Shown here piece after piece: positions 7,344-15,243 of a stretch of DNA of 32,474 nt. The stretch's first letter is position 1, and every line of letters starts with the position of its first letter. Both the position numbers and the translations under genes were made by a program. Source of the stretch: Candidatus Parabeggiatoa sp. nov. 3 (GTDB lineage: Bacteria > Pseudomonadota > Gammaproteobacteria > Beggiatoales > Beggiatoaceae); contig QNEL01000025.1 in the NCBI GenBank assembly GCA_003645185.1, forward strand, positions 1-32,474, given 5' to 3'. The notes under the pieces were generated by a model. The model saw nothing but the letters and a program-made list of their open reading frames with translations. It searched no databases and had not been told where the DNA came from.

Positions 7344-7901
7344 TTGAACTATCAGGAAGCGGAATATAAATATAATCAAATTAGAAATAAAGTCTTTCAA
7401 AAAGTCGAAACAGAATTAATGGAAAAATTTCAAAAAAACATTCAACTCACTCCCATAACGACTAATGCCTTGAAAATTTGGCAAAAAGAATGGTATCCAA
7501 GCTTAGCAGAACGGAAACATTTTACTGAAGAAGAGTTATATTGGAATTGGATAAAAACTCAACGAGAAATGTCTAAAGTTCCCAATAGATTTGAGGTTGC
7601 TATTTGGAGCAAGAATATTTTGTGTGCCTTAGCAATAGGTAAACCGTCAAAGGGCACAACACATAATGCTATCTATATTTGGCAAAGTTCACCGTTTCAA
7701 CATCCGTTAGAGGGTAAAATTATAACAATCACGCTTAAAACGGGAATGGCATACGCCAAAGCACTTGGAAAACGACATTTAGTCTTGATTAAACCATTGA
7801 AACATTTGGTAAAAATTTATGAACGACATGGATTTATCTTTAAAACGGCCAAACATTACCCAAAACATTATTGTATAAAAGAGGTTTCCTATGAAGACTG
7901 A
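7344..7901 (+). CDS. GNAT-like protein, probable toxin partner
   Basis: The product has 185 residues and starts at a TTG with GAGGAG about nine bases upstream. The N-terminal 80 residues are helical and charged. From about 84 the pattern fits a GNAT acetyltransferase fold: EVAIWSKNILCALAIG, a short loop, then a long helix (TLKTGMAYAKALGKRHLVLIKP) and KIYERHGFIF at 158-166, which matches the final beta-bulge-helix of GNAT enzymes. The usual Q/RxxGxG/A acetyl-CoA loop is not evident. The stop overlaps the XRE gene by 11 bases. By position and pairing it could be a GNAT toxin or a regulator's partner; the function is inferred only. Confidence 0.5.
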   Translation: MNYQEAEYKYNQIRNKVFQKVETELMEKFQKNIQLTPITTNALKIWQKEWYPSLAERKHFTEEELYWNWIKTQREMSKVPNRFEVAIWSKNILCALAIGKPSKGTTHNAIYIWQSSPFQHPLEGKIITITLKTGMAYAKALGKRHLVLIKPLKHLVKIYERHGFIFKTAKHYPKHYCIKEVSYED

Positions 7902-8343
7902 TTTTTCCCCACTTACAAAAGAAGAAGAAACGGAATTATTTTCCTCTTATGAGGCTTTGATGGAGATTGCCAAAAAGCCCTTCGATATGGCCGATGAACA
8001 CTATTTGTCTCATTATTTAGAGGGAAAAGCTAATGAGGAAAACGAAAAAAAGCCTTTTGAAGGTGAACTACCGCCTTCTCTTTTAGAAGTAGAAAGAAGA
8101 TTAACTGAGAAAACCGATCAAGAGTCTTATTTGCCTATTCATGCAATTCGACAAGCTCGACAGATTTCTCAAGAACAATTAGCAAGCCGCCTACACATTG
8201 AACCCAAATACCTTTCTCAATTAGAACAAAATACCGATAGAGTCTTGAGAACATTACGTTGTTATATAGAAGCGATGGGCGGACAATTGGACATCATTGC
8301 ACATTTTCCTGATGGAGAGGTGCAGATTCATCCCAATCAATGA
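7891..8343 (+). CDS. XRE-family helix-turn-helix protein, probable antitoxin
   Basis: The product has 150 residues. Residues about 84-125 form an XRE/HTH_3 domain (IRQARQISQEQLASRLHIEPKYLSQLEQ). It is followed by YIEAMGGQLDIIAHFPDG, a tail common in HigA-like antitoxin regulators. Residues 1-80 are acidic and unrecognised and could be the partner-binding part. GAGG lies before the ATG inside the upstream gene. It likely represses its own operon and neutralises the GNAT-like protein. Confidence 0.7.
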   Translation: MKTDFSPLTKEEETELFSSYEALMEIAKKPFDMADEHYLSHYLEGKANEENEKKPFEGELPPSLLEVERRLTEKTDQESYLPIHAIRQARQISQEQLASRLHIEPKYLSQLEQNTDRVLRTLRCYIEAMGGQLDIIAHFPDGEVQIHPNQ

Positions 8344-8433
8344 TTATCAGGTTAGTCAGCATATGGGGTAGGATTAAAATTTAAAATATAACAATATTGT
8401 TTCTACCCGAATATAACGTTTCCAGATTTTCTG

Positions 8434-8530
8434 TCAGTACATGATTGTCGTTGCAAATTGATTTTGCGATGGCCCGATTGTCGTTGCAAATTGATTTTGC
8501 GTAGGCACAATTTTCGTTCCATATTTTGCG
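8434..8530. repeat. Tandem TTGCAAATTGATTTTGCG units
   Basis: Two identical 26-base units (GATTGTCGTTGCAAATTGAT plus TTTGCG) are separated by seven bases, followed by a third diverged unit (AATTTTCGTTCCATATTTTGCG). The reverse complement, CGCAAAATCAATTTGGAACG, occurs twice at 28910-28955; AT-rich forms occur near 14600-14650 and 32150. Confidence 0.65.
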
Positions 8531-8562
8531 AAAATCGTTGAAACCTAAAAAAGAGACACACC

Positions 8563-9928
8563 ATGCTAATACGATTTGTCGTCAACAATCTCTTTTCTTT
8601 TGGAGCAGAGAAAGAATTTAACATGCGGCTCACAATATAAAAATTTAAGCCATCATAAATATAATATTAAGGAAGGCTTTGAACTGTTAAAAATGTCTTC
8701 GGTTTATGGTGCCAATGGCGCGGGTAAATCAAATCTCATTAAGTCCTTGTTTTTATTGAAAGAGATGATTTTAAATGAAGTTCTGCCAAAAAGTTTTAGT
8801 GAGAAGCAATTTAAACTGTCAAAACCTGATAATCAATTCAGTCAAATTCTGAGCGTTGAATTTTTTCAAAATACCCAATCATTTTATTATGCTATCGAAA
8901 TCAATAACGGTATCATCTTCACAGAAGAATTGTATGAATCCGGTTTAGGAAAACAGGCAGATAAACTGATTTTTGAACGGAAAACGGATAAAGATAAAAA
9001 AACGCTTCTCAAATTCTCAGACGAATTTGAATCAGACAAAGAGAATCGGGTATTAAAAAAGGTGATTGAAAAAAGTTTAAGCAAAGCTAACAAACCTATC
9101 TTAAAGCTTTTAACCACCCTTGACAATCCTTTTCTAGCCGATATTGGCACCGCATTGAATTGGTTTGAAGAAACACTTCAAATTGTCATGCCCGAAGCCA
9201 AACCCATTGCGCTCGCACATCAAATTGATATTGATAAAACCTTTAGACAATACGCAGAAGAGATCATGCTTTCTTTTAATACCGGCATTCAAGGAATCAA
9301 ATCCGAACGCAAAAAGCTCAAAGCGGGTGAAGACACGGAATTAGATGAACTACTCAAAAACATTGAGGATTCGCCACAAAAAATGATAGGCCTGAAAAAT
9401 AGCGGGAAGGGTGATGAAATCATTTTAGTGAAAGAAAACGAAGAGGTTCTAATTAAACAACTTAAACTAAAACACATCGGAAGAGAAGGTGTCATCGCCG
9501 AATTTGATTTAGATGAAGAATCAGATGGCACTATCCGGTTATTAGATTTTATTCCCGTATTCAACAGTGTTGTGAGTCAAAACAAGGTTTTTGTGATAGA
9601 CGAAATAGAAAGAAGCATTCATCCCTTATTAATCAAAGCCTTAGTTGAAAAGTTTTCACAAGATCAGCAAACCAATGGTCAGCTCATTTTTACCACTCAT
9701 GAATCAAGTTTATTAGATCACACTATTTTTAGAGCCGATGAAATTTGGTTTGTAGAAAAAGATAAACAGGGCTGTACCGATATCTATCCGTTGAGTGATT
9801 TTAAAGCACCTCAGATTATAGATATCAGAAAAGGTTATCTCAATGGGCGGTATGGTTCAATTCCTTTTCTCGCTAACCTAAAAGACTTAAACTGGCATCA
9901 ATATGATACTGAAAAACAGGCGATATGA
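8563..9928 (+). pseudogene. AAA-family ATPase (AAA_15/21, abortive-infection type), frameshifted
   Basis: From the ATG at 8563 the frame reads MLIRFVVNNLFSFGAEKEFNM, the usual start of this family, then stops at 8638-8640. The rest continues in the +1 frame from about 8625 without further breaks: GANGAGKS (Walker A, about nt 8711), KVFVIDEIERSIHP (Walker B) and FTTHESSLLD. One base lost near 8622-8635 explains it. An internal ATG at 8693 just before Walker A could give a shorter protein but lacks the first strand. Such ATPases pair with a TOPRIM/RloB nuclease in defence loci; here the partner is only a stub. Programmed frameshifting is not indicated by any slippery site. Confidence 0.75.
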
Positions 9929-9966
9929 AAAACAAGCGCCCAGCAAGGAGGCTAAACATTCGTTAG
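9925..9966 (+). pseudogene. Truncated N-terminus of an RloB-like partner gene
   Basis: ATGA overlaps the ATPase stop, and the frame reads MKNKRPARRLNIR then TAG. A basic, arginine-rich start such as this is usual for RloB-type proteins encoded after this class of ATPase. All of the expected nuclease domain is missing; TIR gene fragments follow directly. The identification rests on 13 residues and position. Confidence 0.45.
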
Positions 9967-9971
9967 CGAAA

Positions 9972-11121
9972 GCTTAAATATGTCATGGCCTCGCGCTGGG
10001 GTGGTGAAAAGGAGCTTCATTTTCTCGTTAATCTGTGATCCTATTTTTATTCCTTAGTTTTAATCACTTTAAAAACAATAAGTTATAACGTAGGAATAAA
10101 AACGGGATCAATTTGAGAGGTTCATTGGAACCTCCTTTTCACCACCCCAGCCTCGCGCTGCATGACTTCTCCCTATTGTTTGCTTGAGTTGGAATATGCA
10201 TGCTTGCTTGGCAAACGGGTTATTCCGATCAATCAAAGGGTGATTTACAACACCGTTTCGCAACCGTTGTCGGATAGCAATCAGCAGATGATGCTGAGGT
10301 TTTATCAGTTTTATAATTTGCCTAACCAAAATATTCGCACGACGCAAGATGTGTTAGATCGTTCTCATGCGTTACTCGGTAAAATAGATCGGTTGGATGC
10401 CAAAGAAATCTTTATCTGTGCGAGCACCGCCGATAAAATCATTCGCAACGCTTTACTTGGATCATTGTCGCGCTATGCGAAAACCGTTTGGACGCACGAT
10501 CGCGATATCCAAAAAGGCACCGATTACCAACAAGCGATCAAAATCGGTATCGAAAATGCCGATAATTTCATTTTCTTCATCTCACAAAATTCTGTCACAT
10601 CCGAACATTGTCAGCGCGAGTTAGCTTATGCGTTGCAATACAACAAGCGCGTCATCCCATTATTAATCATGTCGATCCCAGATTCTGAGATTCCAGAAGG
10701 GCTGCGTGCTTTGCAATACATTGATTTTACAGAAAATCATCGCGAAACAGGCCTCGATGAAATTCTAGTGATTTTGCAACATGATCACGAATATTACGAA
10801 TGGCATAAGTGTTGCTGGCGCGGGGCCTAAAATGGGCTGCCGAAGAACACCAATCGACGTTTTTGTTGCGGAGCCATAATTTAGAAAACGCCAAAACTTG
10901 GTTACAGCACAACGAAAAACGCGATCAACCCCCCACTGCATAAAGCATTAATCACGGCCAGCGAAACGGCAGGCCAAGCTGGCACTGAAGTATTTATCTC
11001 CTATTCACGCAAAGACAGCGATTTTGCCCGCCAACTGAATACCCAATTACTTAAGGCCGGCAAAACAACCTGGTTTGATCAAGAAAGTATAATCGATGCA
11101 GATTTCGCGCTCTGCGACTGA
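9972..11121 (+). pseudogene. Multi-TIR-domain protein, broken by a MITE and two frameshifts
   Basis: Coding remnants can be joined across several breaks. A first TIR C-terminal part reads KYVMASRCMTSPYCLLELEY (split by the MITE at 9996-10150), then LLGKRVIPIN. A second TIR domain is intact at about 10410-10760 (IFICASTADK, FFISQNSVTSEHCQRELAYAL, KRVIPLLI). The frame shifts at about 10812 (LKWAAEEHQSTFLLRSHNLENAKTWL) and again near 10940 into a third TIR start (TEVFISYSRKDSDFARQL...KTTWFDQESI), which ends at TGA 11119-11121. TIR domains in bacterial immunity act on NAD or sense signals. The 222-residue piece 10162-10830 could still be made, but has no clear ribosome site. Confidence 0.75.
9996..10150. 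mobile_element. 155-bp MITE inserted in the TIR gene
   Basis: CTGGGGTGGTGAAAAGGAG at 9996-10014 is the exact reverse complement of 10132-10150. CCTCGCG(CT) is repeated on both sides (9989-9997 and 10151-10159), a 7-9 bp target duplication. Inside, GATCCTATTTTTATTCC and GGAATAAAAACGGGATC pair further, so most of the element is one long hairpin. Removing it restores the TIR reading frame (VMASRCMTSP). It has no coding capacity. Confidence 0.85.
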
Positions 11122-11531
11122 ACAAGTCTTTTTTTAAGATAAATGGTGGGCAACAAAAACCCGTAAGGAGCCCTACATTAAATGGTGGACAACATAAACA
11201 CGTAAGGAGCCCTACATTAAATGGTGGGCAACATAAACACGTAAGGAGCCCTACAATAGACATTATACCGATTTAAATTTGAACCGTTTGATAGCACCTG
11301 GGGGGCTAGTGAAAAGGATGAGTATTTTGGCAATTTTTTGAAAAGATAAGTGTAGTCGTCAAATTGATGTTGAAATGATTGATTTATCTGCGTAAATCAG
11401 GCCATAATCAGCACAATCAGCATTCTATTTTTCAAATCAGCGTTGATCAAATAAATCGGCGCAATCAGCAAGGATGGTGGGATCGCTCGTTGAGACGCTG
11501 GGCATCATCCCACCCTACATAGAGAAACAAT
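11122..11531. repeat. Repeat-filled gap before the SirB2-like gene
   Basis: It holds three 39-base tandem units at 11141-11257 (each AAATGGTGGGCAACA..., ending GGAGCCCTACATT), a small gene remnant (11260-11349), a reversed copy of the GAACGCTGAT dispersed repeat (about 11380-11460) and a GGTGGG...CCCACC hairpin at about 11475-11516. Confidence 0.7.
11260..11349 (+). pseudogene. C-terminal remnant of an unidentified gene
   Basis: An open stretch bounded by a TAG in the repeat and a TAA reads TLYRFKFEPFDSTWG then ASEKDEYFGNFLKR and stop. It has protein-like composition and begins exactly where the 39-base repeats end. The first residues resemble the C-terminus of the nuclease encoded at 3951-5108 (TLYRLNLKA) at both DNA and protein level, so a related nuclease gene may have stood here. 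Confidence 0.4.
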
Positions 11532-11915
11532 ATGCTTGATTGGTATTTAACGATTAAAAATATTCATCTTTCTTGTGTCGTTTTGACTTTTATTTCATTT
11601 TCTGCACGCGGCTTATGGATGATATTAGATAGCCCTTTGTTGCAGCGGCGATGGGTTAAAATTGTGCCTCATTTCATTGATAGTGTGTTGCTTGCCAGTG
11701 GTATTACTTTAGTGATCATGCTTCATCAATATCCGGGGGTAGAAACTTGGTTGACAGTGAAATTTGTGGCTTTGTTGGTTTATATTATTATAGGCACTAT
11801 CGCGCTTAAACGCGGAAAAACGAAAACGATTCGTGTTATAGCTTGGATAGGGGCGTTGGGGGCATTTTTTTATATGGTGAAGGTGGCGCTGACAAGGGTG
11901 ATTAACCCTTTTTAA
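11532..11915 (+). CDS. SirB2-family membrane protein
   Basis: The product has 127 residues with four predicted membrane helices (about 8-30, 44-64, 72-90, 100-120). The N-terminal YLTIKNIHLSCVVLTFISFSARG, the basic W-x-x-KIVPHFIDSVLLASG motif and TVKFVALLVYIIIG match the SirB (PF04247) family. The role of the family is unclear; it was named after a Salmonella invasion regulator but is a widespread inner-membrane protein. Flanking palindromes isolate it from its neighbours, so it is probably a single-gene unit. Confidence 0.8.
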   Translation: MLDWYLTIKNIHLSCVVLTFISFSARGLWMILDSPLLQRRWVKIVPHFIDSVLLASGITLVIMLHQYPGVETWLTVKFVALLVYIIIGTIALKRGKTKTIRVIAWIGALGAFFYMVKVALTRVINPF

Positions 11916-11978
11916 GAGTAAGCGTGTGTTTTAAAAATCCATTTGATTCAATTGTTTTATAAATCCGTAGGCGAACCG

Positions 11979-12043
11979 GTGGGCAACAAAAACACGTTTC
12001 GCGCCAAAAGTTTTGCGCGCAAAACTTTTGGCGCGAACCCACC
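11979..12043. repeat. 40-bp perfect palindrome nested in a GGTGGG/CCCACC module
   Basis: 11998-12037 is a perfect inverted repeat (half site TTCGCGCCAAAAGTTTTGCG, centred in GCGCGC). It is flanked by GGTGGGCAACAAAAACACGT and by CCCACCCTACAT, so one palindrome sits inside another. A plain GGTGGG...CCCACC copy follows at about 12093-12118. Confidence 0.85.
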
Positions 12044-12140
12044 CTACATAGATATAAAATCCCCTAACTTTTGAAGTAAAATGGGTGCCGAATTGGTGGG
12101 CAAGCACGTTACCCACCCTACAACTGATAATTGATGTACT

Positions 12141-14318
12141 ATGAAATGGTTATTTGTATTAATAGCGTGTAGTCCGTTTTATGTCTTTGCGCTTGATAAC
12201 ATGACGCTGAAGTTTGGTTCAACAAGCGGTAGCGGATGGGAGGCCGATGAGATTGTTGCACAGGTGCAGTGGTTAAGCGATAATCAAATGGCATTGACAT
12301 TGGAAGTCGCTCGTTTGACACTGGTCAATTTAAAAAAACCGTTAAAAAACATTAAGTTGACTTGTGATCATACGGTGTATAGTGCTAAACAAATTTTTTG
12401 TCCTGATGCTAAATTACATCTTGGTGGGGGTTTATTGGATCAGCCTACCATTGATTTGTCTTTTACTTATACCAGCGATCCGCAATATCTCTATTTGAGT
12501 GTGGATGATATGGCTTTAGCGGGGGGCAATATCGCTTTGCGGGCGAAGTCGGCTCCAACGGGTTGGCAGGCGCAACTGAATGTGAATACGCTTGATTTTG
12601 AACAATTATTGGCGAAAATTGGGAAGTTTGTTGAGTTGCCTGAGCATTTGAAGTTGGGGGGGAATTTGAGTTTAAAAGTTCAGGCTTCGGGTGATAGTAG
12701 TGATTTGCGTGAAGCTTCTATAGAGGGGCAGATCAGCGATTTGAGTTTTTTGGCTAATCAGACGGGTACACAGGCTGGGGAAAATATAGCGATTAAAATC
12801 GCGTTTCAAGCGAAAAATTTAAATCCACCCGCTTCTCAATCTGAGAATTTAAATCCACCCGTTTCTCAATCAGAGCCATCTGGGGAAGGCAGTAAGCCGC
12901 AACAGTCTGATAAGAAGACGGTGCAAAAATTTGGTGTGCAAGGCGCGGTGACACTCAAAAAGGCTGAACTGTTGATTGATCCGCTTTATTTGACAATCAC
13001 TAAGAAGCAGCCGATCACGGTGTCGGTTGATTTGGTATGGCAGCCTGATCGTTTGGAGCTACATGAATTGGCTTATACGCATACGGATGTGATAACGGTT
13101 AAAAGCAGTGGCGATATTGGTTTGGGTGATAATGTTTCGGTGAATGCGCTTTCTGTGCTGTTGGATAAAACGCCATTAAAACCTTTGTATACGCATTATG
13201 TGCAAGGTTTATTCGATGATGAGACGAAAGTGAAGGCGTTAGACACCAGTGGCGCGATCAAGGCTTCGTTTTCGTGGCTGAAAGATAAGCAACATGCGGT
13301 GGCTGAGTTCATTAATATTAATGTGGAGGATTCGGAACAACGTTTTGGTTTGGGTGGATTCAACGGTAAAATCGAATGGCATAATCAACCTGAGCTTTTG
13401 CCAAGCCATCTGGGTTGGGATTATGGTTATATTGCGCCTAAGCCTGAATCTAAATCTAAAATTGAATTGAGTGCGAGTCGCTTCGATCTCGGTTTAGGTG
13501 CTAAGCAAGTTAAGTTGTTAAAGCCTTGGCATCAACCGCTTTTGGATGGCGCGATACGGATTGAACAATTGAATTTGGACAATATAGGCGATGAGCAGAT
13601 GGCTTTGCAATTGGGCGCGAAGTTAGTGCCGATTTCTCTGTCGGCCTTAAGTGCTGCGATAGCGGGCCCGCCTTTGACTGGACAATTGTCGTTGGATATG
13701 CCGTCAGTCAGTTATCGCAATAATCATTTAGAAATCAATGACAAAATCAGAATTGGCGTTTTTGAGGGTGATATTGTTGTTAATACGTTGAGTATGGATG
13801 ATTTGGTTGGACAACGGCCGGTATTGAAAGCGGATGTTGATGTCAATCAACTGAATTTGAAAAGTGCTACGGATGTGATTGAATTGGGTGAAATTCAAGG
13901 CCAGTTGTCGGGTTATATACACGATTTGCTATTAATGAATTGGCAGCCGGTGTCATTTGATCTCTATTTTGGTACGCCAAAAGATGATCATAAGCCACAT
14001 ATCATTAGCCATCAGGCCGTCAAAACGCTTGCGGGCTTAGACAGTATCGCTGTCAAGGCGCTTTCGTATGGTGTGTTGAATATGTTTAATAATTTTCATT
14101 ATGAAGGAATCGGTTGGGGCTGTCACTTGAAAGAGGGGATTTGCCAAATGAGAGGGGTTCTACCAGCAGAGAAGGGTTACTATATTATTAAAGGCAAAGG
14201 GGTACCGCATCTTGATGTGATTGGGCACACGCACTCTGTTGATGTGAATGAGCTACGCAACCGTTTGAAAAGACTCGCTATTGCGGGTAAGACGGGGGAG
14301 CCTGTTGTTGAATTTTGA
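12141..14318 (+). CDS. ydbH: YdbH-like AsmA-related intermembrane transport protein
   Basis: The product has 725 residues. An N-terminal hydrophobic stretch (KWLFVLIACSPFYVFALDN) can serve as signal or anchor. The body is rich in beta strands with repeated amphipathic patterns and ends in the conserved YdbH region (LNMFNNFHYEGIGWGCHLKEGICQMRG, then GHTHSVDVNELRNRLKR). E. coli YdbH is 879 residues and, with TamB and YhdP, carries phospholipids across the periplasm, attached to the outer membrane by YnbE and YdbL. A DUF1318/YdbL-like gene lies downstream, which supports the call. A ten-residue unit (NLNPPxSQSE) is duplicated near residues 230-250, giving a likely flexible linker. Confidence 0.8.
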   Translation: MKWLFVLIACSPFYVFALDNMTLKFGSTSGSGWEADEIVAQVQWLSDNQMALTLEVARLTLVNLKKPLKNIKLTCDHTVYSAKQIFCPDAKLHLGGGLLDQPTIDLSFTYTSDPQYLYLSVDDMALAGGNIALRAKSAPTGWQAQLNVNTLDFEQLLAKIGKFVELPEHLKLGGNLSLKVQASGDSSDLREASIEGQISDLSFLANQTGTQAGENIAIKIAFQAKNLNPPASQSENLNPPVSQSEPSGEGSKPQQSDKKTVQKFGVQGAVTLKKAELLIDPLYLTITKKQPITVSVDLVWQPDRLELHELAYTHTDVITVKSSGDIGLGDNVSVNALSVLLDKTPLKPLYTHYVQGLFDDETKVKALDTSGAIKASFSWLKDKQHAVAEFININVEDSEQRFGLGGFNGKIEWHNQPELLPSHLGWDYGYIAPKPESKSKIELSASRFDLGLGAKQVKLLKPWHQPLLDGAIRIEQLNLDNIGDEQMALQLGAKLVPISLSALSAAIAGPPLTGQLSLDMPSVSYRNNHLEINDKIRIGVFEGDIVVNTLSMDDLVGQRPVLKADVDVNQLNLKSATDVIELGEIQGQLSGYIHDLLLMNWQPVSFDLYFGTPKDDHKPHIISHQAVKTLAGLDSIAVKALSYGVLNMFNNFHYEGIGWGCHLKEGICQMRGVLPAEKGYYIIKGKGVPHLDVIGHTHSVDVNELRNRLKRLAIAGKTGEPVVEF

Positions 14319-14660
14319 ATAAGGGCTAAATATTAACTTTTATAATTTTTTGGCAACCCCAGGTTGCACCTCAATGCCACCTTCGTTAAGGGCTTTCGCG
14401 GTGGTATGCCCCTACCAAACCCCACGTATTCAGGGGTTGTAGGGGCGAACCTGCGTGTTCGCCCAGGCGAAGGCGAAGGTGGCATTGAGGTTGCACCTGG
14501 GGCTATGATCTCGCTACGCTCGGCAACGAAGTTTCACATTCAACCCTACGGGGTTGTGCTCAATCACATCGGAACGAAAATACCTTTGCTAAAATAAATT
14601 TGGAACGAAAGGGCACCTTCGCGAAAATAAATTTATAACGAAAATTGGGCCTTCAAGATT
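14319..14660. repeat. Repeat-filled gap between ydbH and the ydbL-like gene
   Basis: It holds a reversed partial copy of the composite repeat (hairpin CAACCCCAGGT...ACCTGGGG, then ACATTCAACCC near 14536), the MITE at 14372-14487, and two AAAATAAATTT(G/A)(G/T)AACGAAA units at about 14589-14645. No ynbE-like small gene was found here. Confidence 0.65.
14372..14487. mobile_element. 116-bp MITE with 11-bp target duplication
   Basis: CAATGCCACCTTCG (14372-14385) is the reverse complement of CGAAGGTGGCATTG (14474-14487). AGGTTGCACCT is repeated exactly on both sides (14361-14371 and 14488-14498). Removal restores the CCCCAGGT/ACCTGGGG hairpin of the composite repeat. Inside it is a GTAGGGGCGAACCTGCGTGT hairpin of the GTAGGGGC family. 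Confidence 0.8.
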
Positions 14661-14724
14661 TATTGATATGATCTTGTTTTTAATACGTTTTTTTGAGCTA
14701 CTGATATTCATAAGGAAAAACACT

Positions 14725-15243
14725 ATGTTCATTTTACGAATTTCCCTCATTTTTGTAGCTGTTATCCTGTTTTTGAATGCCTGTGTAACGGTTGAAGTGA
14801 CTTTTCCTGCAACGACTGAAAAAAAGGTTGGCCCTGAACAAGCGGCCGATCATGTGGTTAACGAAGTCACTACGGATGCTGATGCTGAATCACTGGAATT
14901 GGATATGTCTGCACCCGCTATTCAAACGCGAATGGCTTCAATGAGAGAAAAGCATAAAAAACTGAAGCCGTTTTACGACAATGGTGCAATCGGTTTAAGC
15001 CATGATGCTTTGATTGCTATGCGCGAACCAACCATTATCCCTTTGGATTCTCGTAAACAGGTTAATCGCAGGATCACCGAAGCCAATGAAGATCGTCTTG
15101 CCTTGTACCGTGAAATCGCGTTAGCAAATGGCCATCCAAAATGGGAAGACGAGATTCGCAAAACCTTTGCTCAACGTTGGCAAGAACAGGCTTCAGCAGG
15201 ATGGTGGTATCAAAATGAAGAAGGGCAGTGGTTTCGTAAATAA
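14725..15243 (+). CDS. ydbL: DUF1318 / YdbL-like lipoprotein
   Basis: The product has 172 residues from the ATG at 14725, with TAAGGA about eight bases upstream; an ATG at 14668 would spoil the signal sequence. FILRISLIFVAVILFLNAC is a lipoprotein signal with lipobox LNAC, followed by VTVEVTFPA. The C-terminal half is the DUF1318 domain: GLSHDALIAMREP, NRRITEANEDRLALYREIA, then FAQRWQEQASAGWWYQ. E. coli YdbL is a small periplasmic protein without a lipid anchor and helps YdbH and the lipoprotein YnbE. Here lipid anchor and YdbL domain are in one protein and no ynbE is seen, so the two roles may be merged. Confidence 0.8.
   Translation: MFILRISLIFVAVILFLNACVTVEVTFPATTEKKVGPEQAADHVVNEVTTDADAESLELDMSAPAIQTRMASMREKHKKLKPFYDNGAIGLSHDALIAMREPTIIPLDSRKQVNRRITEANEDRLALYREIALANGHPKWEDEIRKTFAQRWQEQASAGWWYQNEEGQWFRK

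Noticed and set aside
8434-8530. CRISPR-like array
   Set aside because: Gaps between the repeated units are only seven bases, there are two exact copies, and no cas gene is near.
9928-10160. Small RNA or retron-type structured RNA in the long hairpin
   Set aside because: Terminal repeats, target duplication and disrupted TIR frame explain it as a MITE; no reverse transcriptase is near.
11051-11263. Minus-strand frame with repeated VGLLTCLCCPPFN
   Set aside because: It is only the translation of the three 39-base repeats.
14364-14597. 77-residue plus-strand frame after ydbH, as a possible ynbE
   Set aside because: It lies within a MITE and repeats and has no lipobox.
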